Positions 26,550-36,698 of a stretch of DNA of 64,000 bases are shown here, piece by piece; the stretch's first letter is position 1, and every line of letters starts with the position of its first letter. Under the pieces are notes generated by a model that was not told the origin of the DNA, did not search any database, and saw nothing but the letters and a program-made list of their open reading frames with translations. The position numbers and the translations under genes were made by a program. The stretch is from Methanoculleus caldifontis (GTDB lineage: Archaea; Halobacteriota; Methanomicrobia; Methanomicrobiales; Methanoculleaceae): positions 1,550,001 through 1,614,000 of the forward strand of contig NZ_WBKO01000001.1 in NCBI RefSeq assembly GCF_032842345.1. Direction: 5' to 3'.

Positions 26550-27041
26550 ACAGAAATCACCCTTTTTCTGACAACTCGCTCTGCTCACGCCCGCCTCATC
26601 TCCCGGGTGCTCTCCGCAGCAGAACGCTCCCCGCCGGTTCCGCTCAGCACGGCAATCCGTCTCGTAAACGAGTTTCCTGGTGGTCTTTGCGCCGGTCATC
26701 CTGGTAACCCTCCCGGGGGACAGTAGGACGTTGTACAGATAGAGAGATGCGTCTCTCTCTTAGTACTGAAGTACAGCAGAAGGCACACACAGTCCCCGGC
26801 ACCGATGCCGGGGTGGGTGCGGGTGCGTGTGTGTGCGATATCCGGAATGCCGGAAGTGATCCGGCTATCCGGCAGCCTGGGGGAGGAAATCCGGATCAGG
26901 CGCTAGAAACGCGTCCGTTAAGTCGCATCGCCGGCTGCAACGCGCTGGAAACCGGTGCAAAGCGGTGGTCCGTGCTGCAAGAGCCCCTGTCGGGGGTGCT
27001 GGAACGCAGTGAGGAAAATCTCTGATTTTCCGGTCCACCGG
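26550..27041. other. No recognisable gene
   Basis: No convincing reading frame. A perfect 7-bp hairpin (AGAGAGA at 26741-26747, TCTCTCT at 26752-26758, loop TGCG) is present and could terminate transcripts from the DGC-domain gene, although it lies about 190 bases downstream. Confidence 0.4.
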
Positions 27042-27206
27042 ATGTTTGCGCGGGTGAAGGTGGAGATCGGCCGGTGCGATGTCTGCGGGGGGAAGAGGGC
27101 GGTGTATTGGTCGCGGGAGGCGCAGGCGAAGAAATACACGTGGAGTTACATAATCATCTTCAAGACCAGAGTCTTGATACGCTCTCAACAACACATATTT
27201 ATCTAA
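27042..27206 (+). pseudogene. Truncated small zinc-finger gene
   Basis: From ATG 27042 the frame reads MFARVKVEIGRCDVCGGKRA then VYWSREAQAKK and soon turns into an unrelated hydrophobic tail before TAA at 27206. The start resembles small archaeal zinc-finger proteins with a second CxxC pair after REAQ; that second pair is missing. It is probably a gene cut by a rearrangement at the left border of the restriction-modification block. Confidence 0.5.
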
Positions 27207-27327
27207 CAGTGCTATTGTAACGGCTCTTGCCAAACGGAGGCACGATCCGCGTCAATTGTGCGCTGCAGTTCAACGTAATGATTAATTTCCCCGTTGACGG
27301 CCGAGCACTGGGAGCCAGAGGCATGCC

Positions 27328-27516
27328 TTGACTCGAAAAACGAACAACGCAACATCCCCCGGCGACACCGCCGTCACCATCGGATCCGAAGCTCTGCTCT
27401 GGCAGATGGTCGACGTTTTGCGCTGCAGCGTAGACGCGACTGAGTCCAAGCACGTAGGCACGCCAATGACGAGGAATACTCAGCGTTACATAGCAACCAT
27501 GTTAAAGGGAGAGTAG
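27328..27516 (+). pseudogene. N-terminal remnant of a second type I methylase (hsdM)
   Basis: The frame from TTG 27328 contains GSEALLWQMVDVLRCSVDAT followed by ESKHVG. This is the N-terminal helix block of one class of HsdM proteins (normally like F-x-x-KLW-x-x-AD-x-LR-x-x-MDAAEYKHV). It then loses similarity and stops at 27516, directly before the intact hsdM, which belongs to a different HsdM class with another N-terminus. It is the start of an older, replaced methylase gene. Confidence 0.6.
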
Positions 27517-27517
27517 C

Positions 27518-29071
27518 ATGATCACCGGCGAAATCAAGAATCAAGTCGACCACATCTGGGATGCCTTCTGGTCCGGCGGTATCTCAAACCCACTGGAAGT
27601 GATCGAGCAGATTACCTACCTGCTCTTCATCCGCCGCCTCGACGACCTTCACACTCTGGAAGAGAACAAGGCCAACCGGCTCAGTAGACCGATGGAACGG
27701 CGGGTATTCCCGCAGGGCAATGATGCCAAGGGCCGCGCTTACGAGGACTTCCGCTGGTCCCGCTTCAAGCACTTCGCCCCGGCCGAGATGTTCACCGTGG
27801 TCGACGAGCACGTCTTCCCTTTCCTACGCGACGATCTCGCGCAGCAGCTTGGCAACGGAGACTCCACCTATGCGCACCACATGGAGGGCGCTCGCTTCAC
27901 TATCCAGAAGCCGGCGCTGCTCGCCAAGGTGGTTGATATGCTCGACAAGGTCCCGATGGAAGATCGCGACACCAAGGGTGACATCTATGAGTATATGCTT
28001 GCCAAGATCGCGACCGCTGGGCAGAATGGGCAATTCCGCACCCCGCGTCATATCATCCAACTGATGGTCGAACTCACGGCACCGCAGCCGAACGACGTCA
28101 TTTGCGACCCTGCCTGCGGCACGGCGGGCTTCCTGGTCGCGGCGGGTGAATACCTGCGCAAGCACTACCCGAACCTGCTCCACGACGAGACATTGCGCAA
28201 ACACTTCCACTACCACCTCTTCCACGGCTTCGACTTCGACAACACGATGCTGCGCATCGCCAGTATGAACATGCTGCTGCACGGTGTGGAGGGCCCGGAT
28301 ATTCGTTACCGCGACTCGCTTGCACAGGACCATGCGGGAGAGGAAGAGAAGTACACGCTGGTGCTTGCCAATCCGCCCTTCGCGGGCAGCCTCGACTACG
28401 AGAACACCGCCAAGGACCTCCTCCAGATTGTCAAGACCAAGAAGACTGAGTTGCTCTTCCTCGCGCTCTTCCTCCGCCTCTTGAAGTCCGGCGGACGTGC
28501 AGCGGTGATCGTGCCCGAAGGCGTGCTCTTCGGGTCGAGCAAGGCGCACAAGGAGTTGCGCCGCATCCTGGTCGAGGATCAGAAACTCGATGCCGTGGTG
28601 AAGCTCCCTAGCGGTGTGTTCAAACCCTACGCGGGCGTTTCGACGGCGATCCTCGTCTTCACCAAGACCAACTCCGGCGGCACCGACTTTATCTGGTTCT
28701 ATGATGTTGAGGCCGACGGTTGGAGCCTCGACGACAAGCGCACACCGCTCCTGTCTGAAGACAAGCTCGGTTCCGTACCCTGCACGGCGCTAACCGACGA
28801 CGAGTACGCGATGAACAACCTGCCCGATGTGCTCGCACGCTGGCCGCAGCGAGCCGGCGCCGAACGGAACCGCCCGCGCACTGCGCAGAGTTTCTGCGTG
28901 CCAAAAGATGATATTGCCGCCCAGGGCTACGACCTCTCGCTCAACCGGTACAAGGAGGTGGTGTACGAGGCCGCCGAACACCGCTCGCCGAAGGAGATCC
29001 TCGCCGATCTGTGGAAGCTGGAGGACGAGATCCAACGGGGGATGAAGGAACTGGAGAGGTTGTTCGGATGA
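27518..29071 (+). CDS. hsdM: Type I restriction-modification methyltransferase subunit
   Basis: A 517-residue HsdM. The N-terminal helical domain (about 1-150) is followed by the adenine-N6 methyltransferase core with the SAM motif DPACGTAGF (197-205) and the catalytic NPPF (285-288), then a helical tail that binds HsdS. It methylates adenine within the site chosen by HsdS and is part of the M2S(R2) complex. A GGGAGAG ribosome binding site precedes ATG 27518. Its stop overlaps the hsdS start by four bases. Base and codon use look less archaeal than in the core genes, which suggests transfer. Confidence 0.96.
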   Translation: MITGEIKNQVDHIWDAFWSGGISNPLEVIEQITYLLFIRRLDDLHTLEENKANRLSRPMERRVFPQGNDAKGRAYEDFRWSRFKHFAPAEMFTVVDEHVFPFLRDDLAQQLGNGDSTYAHHMEGARFTIQKPALLAKVVDMLDKVPMEDRDTKGDIYEYMLAKIATAGQNGQFRTPRHIIQLMVELTAPQPNDVICDPACGTAGFLVAAGEYLRKHYPNLLHDETLRKHFHYHLFHGFDFDNTMLRIASMNMLLHGVEGPDIRYRDSLAQDHAGEEEKYTLVLANPPFAGSLDYENTAKDLLQIVKTKKTELLFLALFLRLLKSGGRAAVIVPEGVLFGSSKAHKELRRILVEDQKLDAVVKLPSGVFKPYAGVSTAILVFTKTNSGGTDFIWFYDVEADGWSLDDKRTPLLSEDKLGSVPCTALTDDEYAMNNLPDVLARWPQRAGAERNRPRTAQSFCVPKDDIAAQGYDLSLNRYKEVVYEAAEHRSPKEILADLWKLEDEIQRGMKELERLFG

Positions 29072-30252
29072 GTGTACGGAACAGCGTTCCCCTCGTTGAA
29101 GTTGCGGAAGTCTTCAATGGAAAGACACCATCCAAGTCAGAACAGCGAAGTCGCGGGCATCCTGTGCTTAAGATTAAGGATGTGAGCGACCTAGGTGAGT
29201 TCCGAGGCACATTCGACTCATTCATTGATCCTGAGCTCGCCGATGCCTACGCAAACAAACAGCTCCGCGAAGGCGATACGCTGATTCTTAATGCTGCGCA
29301 CAACGCGAACTATGTGGCCTCGAAAACCTTCCGTGTGCAACGCCCCACCGTGGGGGCTTTCGCAACCGGCGAATGGTTGGTTCTCCGTCCAGTAGAGTCT
29401 CGACTAGATCCAGGATTTATGTTCCATTGGGTAAATAGCCCTGATACGCGGCGAGCGATTCGGGACATGGTCAAGGGAATCCATCTTTATCCCAAGGATG
29501 TTGCGCGTCTTCGTATCTCGCTTCCACCCCTCCCTGAGCAGCGGCGAATTGCGGAGATCCTAGACAAGGCGGATGCGCTACGGACCAAGCGCCGCGCCGC
29601 CCTCGCCCAGCTTGACACCCTCATCCAATCCATTTTCCTCGATCTGTTCGGCGACCCCGCCACGAATCCGAAGAGGTGGCCGAAGAGAGCGTTCGGTGAA
29701 GTATGTGAAACCAGGCTTGGGAAGATGCTCGACCAAAAGCAACAGACTGGTAAGCATCGGCGTCCCTATCTGCGCAACGCAAACGTGCAGTGGTTCAGAT
29801 TTGACATCACCAGCCTGTTCGAAATGGACTTTGATGATGACGATCGTCGTATTTTCCGACTTCAGTCTGGGGATCTGTTGATCTGCGAGGGGGGTGAGCC
29901 TGGACGTGCGGCAGTGTGGCGAGGCGAGCTTGAGGAATGCTATTTCCAGAAGGCGCTTCATCGTGCTCGCCCTAATCCCAATCTGGCATTGGCTGAGTAT
30001 CTCGCCTGGTTGTTGTGGTTCCTTAATCAGGCGGGCATGCTTAGCGGCGTGACGTCTGCGACGATCGCACATCTGACGGGCGAGAAACTGGCGGTGCTGC
30101 CAACAATGCTGCCGCCGTTGTCCCTACAACAAGAGTTCGCGAACCGCGTCACTTCCATCGAAAATGTGGAGGCAAGTTTCCAAACCTCACTTCACCGACT
30201 TGATGGAATGTTCGCTTCACTCCAGCACTGTGCCTTCCGGGGGGATCTATAG
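29068..30252 (+). CDS. hsdS: Type I restriction-modification specificity subunit
   Basis: A 394-residue HsdS with two target-recognition domains (about 1-150 and 205-345), each followed by a conserved spacer helix: LPPLPEQRRIAEIL at about 152-165 and LPPLSLQQEFANRV at about 348-361. Each domain reads one half of a bipartite DNA site. The second half is less conserved than the first, as usual. ATG 29068 overlaps the hsdM stop (ATGA). Confidence 0.95.
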   Translation: MSVRNSVPLVEVAEVFNGKTPSKSEQRSRGHPVLKIKDVSDLGEFRGTFDSFIDPELADAYANKQLREGDTLILNAAHNANYVASKTFRVQRPTVGAFATGEWLVLRPVESRLDPGFMFHWVNSPDTRRAIRDMVKGIHLYPKDVARLRISLPPLPEQRRIAEILDKADALRTKRRAALAQLDTLIQSIFLDLFGDPATNPKRWPKRAFGEVCETRLGKMLDQKQQTGKHRRPYLRNANVQWFRFDITSLFEMDFDDDDRRIFRLQSGDLLICEGGEPGRAAVWRGELEECYFQKALHRARPNPNLALAEYLAWLLWFLNQAGMLSGVTSATIAHLTGEKLAVLPTMLPPLSLQQEFANRVTSIENVEASFQTSLHRLDGMFASLQHCAFRGDL

Positions 30253-30254
30253 CC

Positions 30255-31373
30255 ATGCGCGGAGAGCTTATCGGCGTGTGGTCGGAGATGTGGCGAGGGA
30301 TTTGGCTACCGCTCATAGAGCAGCCGCTTGATGAGAACGAAGAGGGCGTGCCGGCGGACATCTTTTGTGAGTTGTACCGCGAGCTCGCCAAGGCTCTAAA
30401 GAGGCCAACAGACGATAGTGCGATCGTCTTGCTCGTTGAGGACGCTGTCACATTGAAAGAGGCTTTCGAACTCAGTGCGCATCGATCAGGTCAACAACTG
30501 GTACTTGAGCAAGTAGATGAGGCATTCAGTCAATCGGGCGCTACAGAGCTTATACATGCCGGAGAAAGAAGAACGGCTGTCGAAGCTGCGCTGACAACTC
30601 TGCTCGGACAACCTGCAGCTCCGCTCTTGGATGCACAACTGCACGAACTCGTGCAGGATCCCTTGAGGGTTGAGGCAGCGAGGCGGCGCGCACTCGAACG
30701 GATAATTAACGATCAGCAGAAGAGCCGCGAGGCATTTGAGAATACAAGAGCCGAAGACCTCGCCGGGGAGCGGGCGCTGGTCGGATTTCTCGAATCCGTG
30801 CCCGATGCGCTGAAAGAACTCGACTGTAACGATCTGACCAACACCTACTTCGACCTGCTCGCCGTCTTTATCGAGAAGTTCAGCCTCCGCTACGATCTGT
30901 GTCCTCCGTGCAGACTCTGTCCGAACCTCCCCGGTGTCTTCGTGAGCCTTGTTCGAAACCTACAAGCACTGGCCGCCACCGACCCGCACCTCGACACCCT
31001 AATGAAGGAGTTCGAGAACGCGATCCGCAATCTACAGCACGATTGCTCTGAGGGCCACATCAAGACCTGTATTCAAAAGCAAGTAAACTTGTTAGAAGCC
31101 ATCGGGGGGACATATCCTGGTGTCAAAGATGGAGAGCTCGGGAGTATGTGCGGCCAGATTAAAAGCTGGCCACACCCTGCGGTAAGAGCAGCTCTAGGGA
31201 ATCTTTACGGGTTTGCATCTTCTTACCCCGGAATCCGACACGGCGGCAATGCCGAAAGCGCGTTACGCAATGTGGACATGCGCGATTTGGTTGCGATTTC
31301 TATCGTGTTCGCTGGCTTCACACCGTACCTGAGCAATGGGCTCGACGCCGACCAAGTGTATCGGGGGGCATGA
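30255..31373 (+). CDS. Abortive-infection-like (Abi-C) protein in the restriction operon
   Basis: A 372-residue protein placed between hsdS and hsdR, 2 bases after hsdS and 1 base before hsdR, so it belongs to the operon. The N-terminal part is mainly helical; a CPPCRLC cluster lies near residue 217; the last ~60 residues ([20 protein letters not shown] then [16 protein letters not shown]) match the pattern of the abortive-infection C-terminal domain (an R-H-G-x-A-type HEPN-related helix pair). It may be an RNase-like effector controlled by the complex, or an accessory factor. The Abi-C match is by eye. Confidence 0.65.
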   Translation: MRGELIGVWSEMWRGIWLPLIEQPLDENEEGVPADIFCELYRELAKALKRPTDDSAIVLLVEDAVTLKEAFELSAHRSGQQLVLEQVDEAFSQSGATELIHAGERRTAVEAALTTLLGQPAAPLLDAQLHELVQDPLRVEAARRRALERIINDQQKSREAFENTRAEDLAGERALVGFLESVPDALKELDCNDLTNTYFDLLAVFIEKFSLRYDLCPPCRLCPNLPGVFVSLVRNLQALAATDPHLDTLMKEFENAIRNLQHDCSEGHIKTCIQKQVNLLEAIGGTYPGVKDGELGSMCGQIKSWPHPAVRAALGNLYGFASSYPGIRHGGNAESALRNVDMRDLVAISIVFAGFTPYLSNGLDADQVYRGA

Positions 31374-31374
31374 G

Positions 31375-34300
31375 ATGAGCCAGTTCGCCTTCCTCCAGCA
31401 CGAATGGGCCGTCGTGTTCGAGGCAGCGTCGAAGGCCGAGGCGGCGGTCCACGCCGACCCAAGGACGGCCTGTTTCTATGCCCGCCGTGCGCTGGAGCTC
31501 GCGGTGAGCTGGGCCTACAAGCATGACGCAGCGTTGCGGCTCCCGTACCAGGACAACATCTCGGCGCTGATCCACGAACCGAGCTTCAAGCAGACTGCGG
31601 GCGAGGCGGTGTTCAACAAGGCGCGGGTGATCAACACGCTCGGTAACCGCGCCGTGCATAGCCGTCGCCCAGTACCGGAGTCGGACGCGCTCGCGGCGGT
31701 GCTCGAGATGTTCCACGTCGCCTACTGGTTCGCCCGCACCTACGCACGCGCCGAGCGACCGGCGCCCGGGCTCGCGTTCGATCCGGCGGCGCTGCCCCGG
31801 CCCGCGCCAGCGGCGACGCAGACTGCGGAGCAGTTGCAGGCTCTAGAAGTGCGCTTGCGGGAGCGTGACGAAAGCCTCTCGGCGTTGCTAGTGGACAAGA
31901 CCGCGCTCGATGAAGAGCTGAAGCGCCTACGCGCCGAAGTCACGAAGGCGAAGAAGGCCGCCGAGGCACAGCCCGACACGCACGACTACTCCGAAGCCGA
32001 GACGCGGGACTACTTCATCGACCTGCTGCTCAAGGAGGCCGGGTGGCCGCTTGACCAGCCTCGCGACCGCGAGTTCGAGGTCAGCGGCATGCCCAACAAT
32101 AAGGGCAAGGGCTACGTCGACTACGTGCTCTGGGGGGACGACGGGAAGCCCCTTGGACTGATCGAAGCCAAACGCACGCGCCGCGATGCTCGGGTGGGGC
32201 AGCAACAGGCCAAGCTCTACGCCGATTGCCTGGAGCGTCAGTTCGGCCGTCGGCCGGTCATTTTCTACTCAAACGGCTACGAACACTGGATCTGGGACGA
32301 CATGCGCTACCCGCCGCGCCAGGTGCAGGGCTTCTACAAAAAGTCGGAGTTGGAGTTGCTGGTTCAGCGCCGCGAGACGCGGCGGCGGCTCGCCGAGGCG
32401 CCGATCAATCCAGCGATCGCCGAACGTTATTACCAGACACGCGCCATTCGTCGTATTGCCGAGGCGTTCGAGCGCGACCACGATCGCAAAGCGTTGCTCG
32501 TGATGGCGACCGGTGCCGGGAAGACGCGCACGGTGATCGCGCTCTGCGACCTACTGATACGCTGCAACTGGGTGAAACGCGTGCTCTTCCTCGCCGATCG
32601 CGTGGCGCTCGTGAATCAGGCAGTGAACGCTTTCAAGCGCCACCTGCCCGATTCGTCGCCCGTGAACCTGGTCGCCGAAAAGGACACCGAGGGGCGCGTC
32701 TTCGTCTCGACCTATCCTACCATGATGGGTCTGATCGACCAGGCCGCGGACGGTCAGCGACGCTTTGGCCCCGGACACTTCGACCTCATAATTATCGACG
32801 AGGCGCACCGGTCGGTGTTCCAGAAGTACCGTGCGATCTTCGATTATTTCGACTCGCTGCTCATCGGACTGACGGCGACGCCGAAGGACGAGTTGGATCG
32901 CAACACCTACAGGCTCTTCGACCTCGAAAGCGGCGTGCCGACCGATGCCTACTCACTGGAGGAGGCCGTGCGTGACGGCTACCTCGTGCCGCCGCAGGCC
33001 GTTTCGGTGCCGCTCAGGTTCCAGCGCGAGGGTATCACGTATGACGAGCTTTCGGAGGAGGAGAAGGACCAGTGGGATACGCTGGAGTGGGATGACGAAG
33101 GCACCGTGCCGGACCGGGTCGAGGCTCAGGCCGTCAACAGGTGGCTCTTCAACAAAGATACCGTGGACAAGGTGCTGGCGCATCTGATGACGCGTGGCCT
33201 CACGGTTGCGGGCGGCGACCGGCTGGGTAAGACGATCATATTTGCTAAGAATCAGCAGCACGCCGACTTCATCGCCGAGCGCTTCAACGTTAACTACCCA
33301 CACTACCGGGGCGAGTTCGCACGCGTCATCACCTTTAAAACCGAGTATGCGCAGAACCTGATCGACAACTTCTCCAACAAGGAGAAGGCACCGCATATCG
33401 CGATCTCGGTGGACATGCTCGACACGGGTATCGACGTGCCGGAGGTCGGGAACCTTGTCTTCTTCAAGCTTGTGCGGTCAAGGACTAAGTTCTGGCAGAT
33501 GGTCGGGCGCGGTACGCGGTTGTGCCCGGACCTGTTCGGCCCGGGACAGCACAAGGAGTTCTTCTATCTCTTTGACTACTGCCAGAACCTCGAGTACTTC
33601 AGCCAGGATATGCCGGCAACTGAGGGTTCGGCGGCAGCGTCGCTGGGCAAGCGGCTCTTCAACGCACGGCTGGAACTGGTCGCAGCACTGGATAGCCGTG
33701 CTCAGAACATGCCGGTCGCGACAGTTGGGGAGTCGACGGCGACATACGGTGATCCGAGGACGAACAATGAGGTGAGGCAGTCCGTCTCGGAACTGCTGCA
33801 ACGCGAGGTGGCGTCAATGAACGTTGACAACTTCGTTGTTCGCCCGCACCGGCGCCTGGTCGAGGAGTATGCTAAGCCCGAAGCGTGGGTAGCGCTGGCG
33901 GGAGAGGCTCTCTCGGAGCTTTCCTGTGAACTAGCAGGGCTTCCTACACAGCTCGATCCTGAGAACGAAGAGGCGAAGCGCTTCGATCTACTTGCCCTGA
34001 GGTTACAACTCGCCTTACTGCATGCCGAACCCGGATTTCCACGTCTGCGCGACCATGTCATGAAGATTGCCGGACTGCTGGAAGAGAAGGATGCCATTCC
34101 ATTGGTCCGCGAACAGATGGCCCTGATCCAGGATGTACAGAGCGATGAGTGGTGGCAAGATGTCACAGTGCCGATGCTGGAAGTGATGCGGCGCCGGTTG
34201 CGCGAGTTAGTGCAGTTCATCGACAAGCGCCAACGCAAGCCAGTCTATACGGACTTCGAGGACCTGATGGGGAGCGAGACTGACTTCACCCTGCCCGGCT

Positions 34301-34788
34301 GCACGGTGGGTACCGATCAAGCCAAGTTTGTCGCAAAAGCGCGAGCGTTCCTGAACCAGCACCTCGATCACACTGTGATTGCCAAACTGCGGATGAACCA
34401 GCCGCTTACCTGCCCTGATCTCGCAGAACTGGAGCGTTTGCTCGGTGAGAGTGGTACAGGTGGATTGGATGATATCCGTCGGGCGGCGGACGAAGCCCAT
34501 GGGCTAGGTCTCTTTGTGCGGTCACTCGTGGGGATGGATAGGAGCGCGGCCAAAAATGCGCTAGGAGGGTTCATCAGAGGAAAACCATTCACTGCGAACC
34601 AGCTTGAGTTCGTCAACCTGATCGTGGACCACCTGACCGAGCACGGGGTCATGGAACCCGCCCTACTCTACGAGTCGCCGTTCACGGACCTCACACCGCA
34701 GGGGCCGGAGGGTCTGTTCCAGTCGGCTGAGATGGATGAGTTAATCCGGGTGCTCAAGGCCGTGCGGGAGACGGCTGTGGCAGCTTAA
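31375..34788 (+). CDS. hsdR: Type I restriction endonuclease/translocase subunit
   Basis: A 1137-residue HsdR. Order: DUF4145-like HEPN domain (about 5-110), coiled coil (about 148-195), HSDR_N nuclease (about 205-330, with YVDYVLWG and [11 protein letters not shown] forming the D...ExK centre), superfamily-2 helicase with Walker A MATGAGKT (377-384), DEAH (475-478) and LTATP, second RecA domain with [12 protein letters not shown] and QMVGRGTRL, and an EcoEI-type C-terminal domain that binds the methylase. It translocates DNA and cuts unmodified molecules. ATG 31375 is chosen because it follows the previous stop by one base. Confidence 0.95.
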   Translation: MSQFAFLQHEWAVVFEAASKAEAAVHADPRTACFYARRALELAVSWAYKHDAALRLPYQDNISALIHEPSFKQTAGEAVFNKARVINTLGNRAVHSRRPVPESDALAAVLEMFHVAYWFARTYARAERPAPGLAFDPAALPRPAPAATQTAEQLQALEVRLRERDESLSALLVDKTALDEELKRLRAEVTKAKKAAEAQPDTHDYSEAETRDYFIDLLLKEAGWPLDQPRDREFEVSGMPNNKGKGYVDYVLWGDDGKPLGLIEAKRTRRDARVGQQQAKLYADCLERQFGRRPVIFYSNGYEHWIWDDMRYPPRQVQGFYKKSELELLVQRRETRRRLAEAPINPAIAERYYQTRAIRRIAEAFERDHDRKALLVMATGAGKTRTVIALCDLLIRCNWVKRVLFLADRVALVNQAVNAFKRHLPDSSPVNLVAEKDTEGRVFVSTYPTMMGLIDQAADGQRRFGPGHFDLIIIDEAHRSVFQKYRAIFDYFDSLLIGLTATPKDELDRNTYRLFDLESGVPTDAYSLEEAVRDGYLVPPQAVSVPLRFQREGITYDELSEEEKDQWDTLEWDDEGTVPDRVEAQAVNRWLFNKDTVDKVLAHLMTRGLTVAGGDRLGKTIIFAKNQQHADFIAERFNVNYPHYRGEFARVITFKTEYAQNLIDNFSNKEKAPHIAISVDMLDTGIDVPEVGNLVFFKLVRSRTKFWQMVGRGTRLCPDLFGPGQHKEFFYLFDYCQNLEYFSQDMPATEGSAAASLGKRLFNARLELVAALDSRAQNMPVATVGESTATYGDPRTNNEVRQSVSELLQREVASMNVDNFVVRPHRRLVEEYAKPEAWVALAGEALSELSCELAGLPTQLDPENEEAKRFDLLALRLQLALLHAEPGFPRLRDHVMKIAGLLEEKDAIPLVREQMALIQDVQSDEWWQDVTVPMLEVMRRRLRELVQFIDKRQRKPVYTDFEDLMGSETDFTLPGCTVGTDQAKFVAKARAFLNQHLDHTVIAKLRMNQPLTCPDLAELERLLGESGTGGLDDIRRAADEAHGLGLFVRSLVGMDRSAAKNALGGFIRGKPFTANQLEFVNLIVDHLTEHGVMEPALLYESPFTDLTPQGPEGLFQSAEMDELIRVLKAVRETAVAA

Positions 34789-34825
34789 CTCAGTTGCTTG
34801 TCACATGCGTAACGCCTCACTGCAC

Positions 34826-34953
34826 ATAGGGGCGGCGGTGGGCCTCGGAAACCTCTGGCGGTTCCCCTATATCTGTTACGATAACGGCGGCGGGGCATTC
34901 CTCCTCCCTATGTCCTCGCCCTGCTCTATGCTGGCATCCCACTCTGGCTGATT
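34826..34953 (+). pseudogene. 5' fragment of an SNF-family transporter gene
   Basis: This encodes [20 protein letters not shown], the first helix of the transporter at 17337-18848, then GGGAFLLP and, after a one-base frameshift, [14 protein letters not shown]. It is about 85 percent identical by eye to 17381-17515. Both ends break off abruptly, so it is a displaced fragment. Confidence 0.8.
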
Positions 34954-34957
34954 CGAC

Positions 34958-35085
34958 CGCAGGTCGACCCGGCCTCCTGCAGCGCCGCCAGTGCATCCTC
35001 CCGCCTCGTGGCCGCGACGTATAACAAATCTGCTATATAAAAAATCCGTTGTTTTTCGGCCGGGCCTGCTTCCGGGGGCCGGCAC
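34958..35085 (-). pseudogene. Joined fragments of an ATPase pair
   Basis: On the minus strand, 34973-35020 encodes AATRREDALAALQEAG, matching AAGRREDVLAGLKEAG inside the second ATPase (39278-40945). It is joined at about 35021 to a decayed version of the 32-bp palindrome that precedes the first ATPase (here 35021-35053), followed by the same upstream GCCGGCAC block. So a decayed, rearranged copy of the ATPase locus lies here. Confidence 0.65.
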
Positions 35086-35201
35086 CGTCTCAATGCCGGC
35101 ATATGCGCAGCGGCACCTGGACAGGAAGACCGGAAGAACGACAACGGACCGTGACAGCAGGCGACCCCGGGAGCGGAGGCGATCGTTGAGCCGGAGAAGT
35201 G

Positions 35202-35385
35202 TCGGAACAGTGCGCTGACGACATCAAGCGGCAGACCGGCAGAGGCGTCTTGATCTTCCTCTCCAATGGCTACAAGATATGGTTCTGAGACCGGGAGCGC
35301 TACCCGCCCCGGCTGCTGAAGGGTTTCCATGCACAGAAAGACCTTGAGCGGCTCCTCTTCCAGAACAAAAAGATCATGTCATCAT
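35202..35385 (+). pseudogene. Internal fragment of a second hsdR gene
   Basis: The frame from 35202 reads CADDIKRQTGRGVLIFLSNG then YKIWF, a TGA, and DRERYPPRLLKGFHAQKDLE. It matches the region of the intact HsdR that reads [19 protein letters not shown] and later YPPRQVQGF, just after its nuclease domain. The TGA replaces the tryptophan of the intact protein (WIWDD). It is a remnant of an older type I system, on the same strand as the intact one. Confidence 0.75.
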
Positions 35386-35391
35386 TGATGT

Positions 35392-36222
35392 TTATATATA
35401 GTCCGTCGTTTCTTCATTTTTTTCAAATAACTTCCCACATTTTTCACATTTTATTACAGTCCAGACCGTGTAAGAGTAGGGTTCGATATCTTCGCCAATA
35501 CCGCGGTAATGCGTTGTAGTCTCGGTTGTTGCAATAATTTTTCCACCACATTTGGGACAATAACTGTAAATTGACTCAATCATCGTTTCAATCTTATTAA
35601 CTGTGTAATCAAGAATTGAAATCAAACTTTCTAGCGATTCAGGATCCAAGCGCCCAATATTGATTTTTTCAAAATTTTTGAGTTGTTGGAGTTGTTCTTT
35701 AAGGGCCTCATTAGTTCTTATGCTTTCCCCGTAATCTGGCTCAGGGGTTTTGAACCATAGTTTAGTAAATTCAATTTTTTTCGAATACTCATTTGCCAAT
35801 GTTCTTCTGTCGCGAAGTCCTCTCTTCCTCTCGCCTACCAGTGATTCCAGTCCCGATTTTGATCCCTTTGCTTGATTGATTAAGTATTCTAAATCACGAG
35901 TTTGAGGTTCAGCAAATATTGTGTGCGCTAATTTATTTCTCACTTCATTGACTTTTTTTATTAATTCTTGGTATTGAGTCACTGCTTTGGGATCCAGCTC
36001 ATAAACGAGTAAAAACCAGTTTCTATCTAAATTATAGGATTCCTTCACATCCAAATTAAGTTCAGTTCCAAGTCGATATATTAGTAATTGATAAAAGTTG
36101 ACGATTGCATAGCCGCTTTCTCGGTAGTCGACGTTAGGTTTATGATCATTATGACTATTACCTTTATTCAGATGAATTCTGGACAGTTCCAGTAAGTAAT
36201 CTTCAGATTCTTTGAATTCCAA
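35392..36222 (-). CDS. HEPN-like protein with C-terminal zinc ribbon
   Basis: A 276-residue, Lys/Glu-rich protein from AT-rich DNA. The N-terminal helical part ends in EVRNKLAH (RNKLAH at 95-100), which fits the R-N-x3-H motif of HEPN RNases. A helical middle follows, and the C-terminus has two CxxC pairs (CPKC 222-225, CEKC 259-262) forming a zinc ribbon. HEPN proteins are frequent toxins or effectors in defence loci. It follows the GHKL-nuclease gene at a distance of 476 bases on the same strand. The HEPN call rests on one motif and the helical pattern. Confidence 0.6.
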   Translation of the reverse strand: MEFKESEDYLLELSRIHLNKGNSHNDHKPNVDYRESGYAIVNFYQLLIYRLGTELNLDVKESYNLDRNWFLLVYELDPKAVTQYQELIKKVNEVRNKLAHTIFAEPQTRDLEYLINQAKGSKSGLESLVGERKRGLRDRRTLANEYSKKIEFTKLWFKTPEPDYGESIRTNEALKEQLQQLKNFEKINIGRLDPESLESLISILDYTVNKIETMIESIYSYCPKCGGKIIATTETTTHYRGIGEDIEPYSYTVWTVIKCEKCGKLFEKNEETTDYI

Positions 36223-36698
36223 TCTCCCACCAGATTACTTTTCGTAAGGATTGTCTTTTCTTCGGTTTTGAAACTATCGGTTAATAATTCTGCTTCGATA
36301 TTCAACAATCAAGGCGAATCTCCGAGAATTGTTTGAACAGGTCTGCCTTTGACAGGATAATCTCTGTATTCTGGTGTCGTGATTCGGAAAGGCTGTGAGA
36401 TCCTGTGAATGAGTCGGTCAGTCTTGACAGGTTACACTGTCTGAGAGACTGTTGAAAGACCCTGAAACGATAGCCGACTATGAGCAGTCACTTCAGTACC
36501 AGATACACAGAATCAGAAGAATACCGATTTTTGAGGGATTATTGGAAACCTTCAGGAAAATTGCCTACTACTAACTGTACTGTACAGAATATTGTTACTA
36601 GTAATATCTAATAATTATAATCGTTTTTTTTAGTGAGGCACTCTTCACTCTGACACCCTGAATCACTCTGGCTTTCAACGCTATATGTCAACATCAAA
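36223..36698. other. AT-rich interval, no gene seen
   Basis: All frames are broken by stops. No tRNA, repeat array or insertion-sequence end is recognised. It probably holds the promoter of the HEPN-like gene close to 36240. Confidence 0.5.

Noticed and set aside
36223-36698. Insertion-sequence remnant in the AT-rich gap
   Set aside because: No inverted ends, no DDE or HUH motif fragment and no target duplication could be found.
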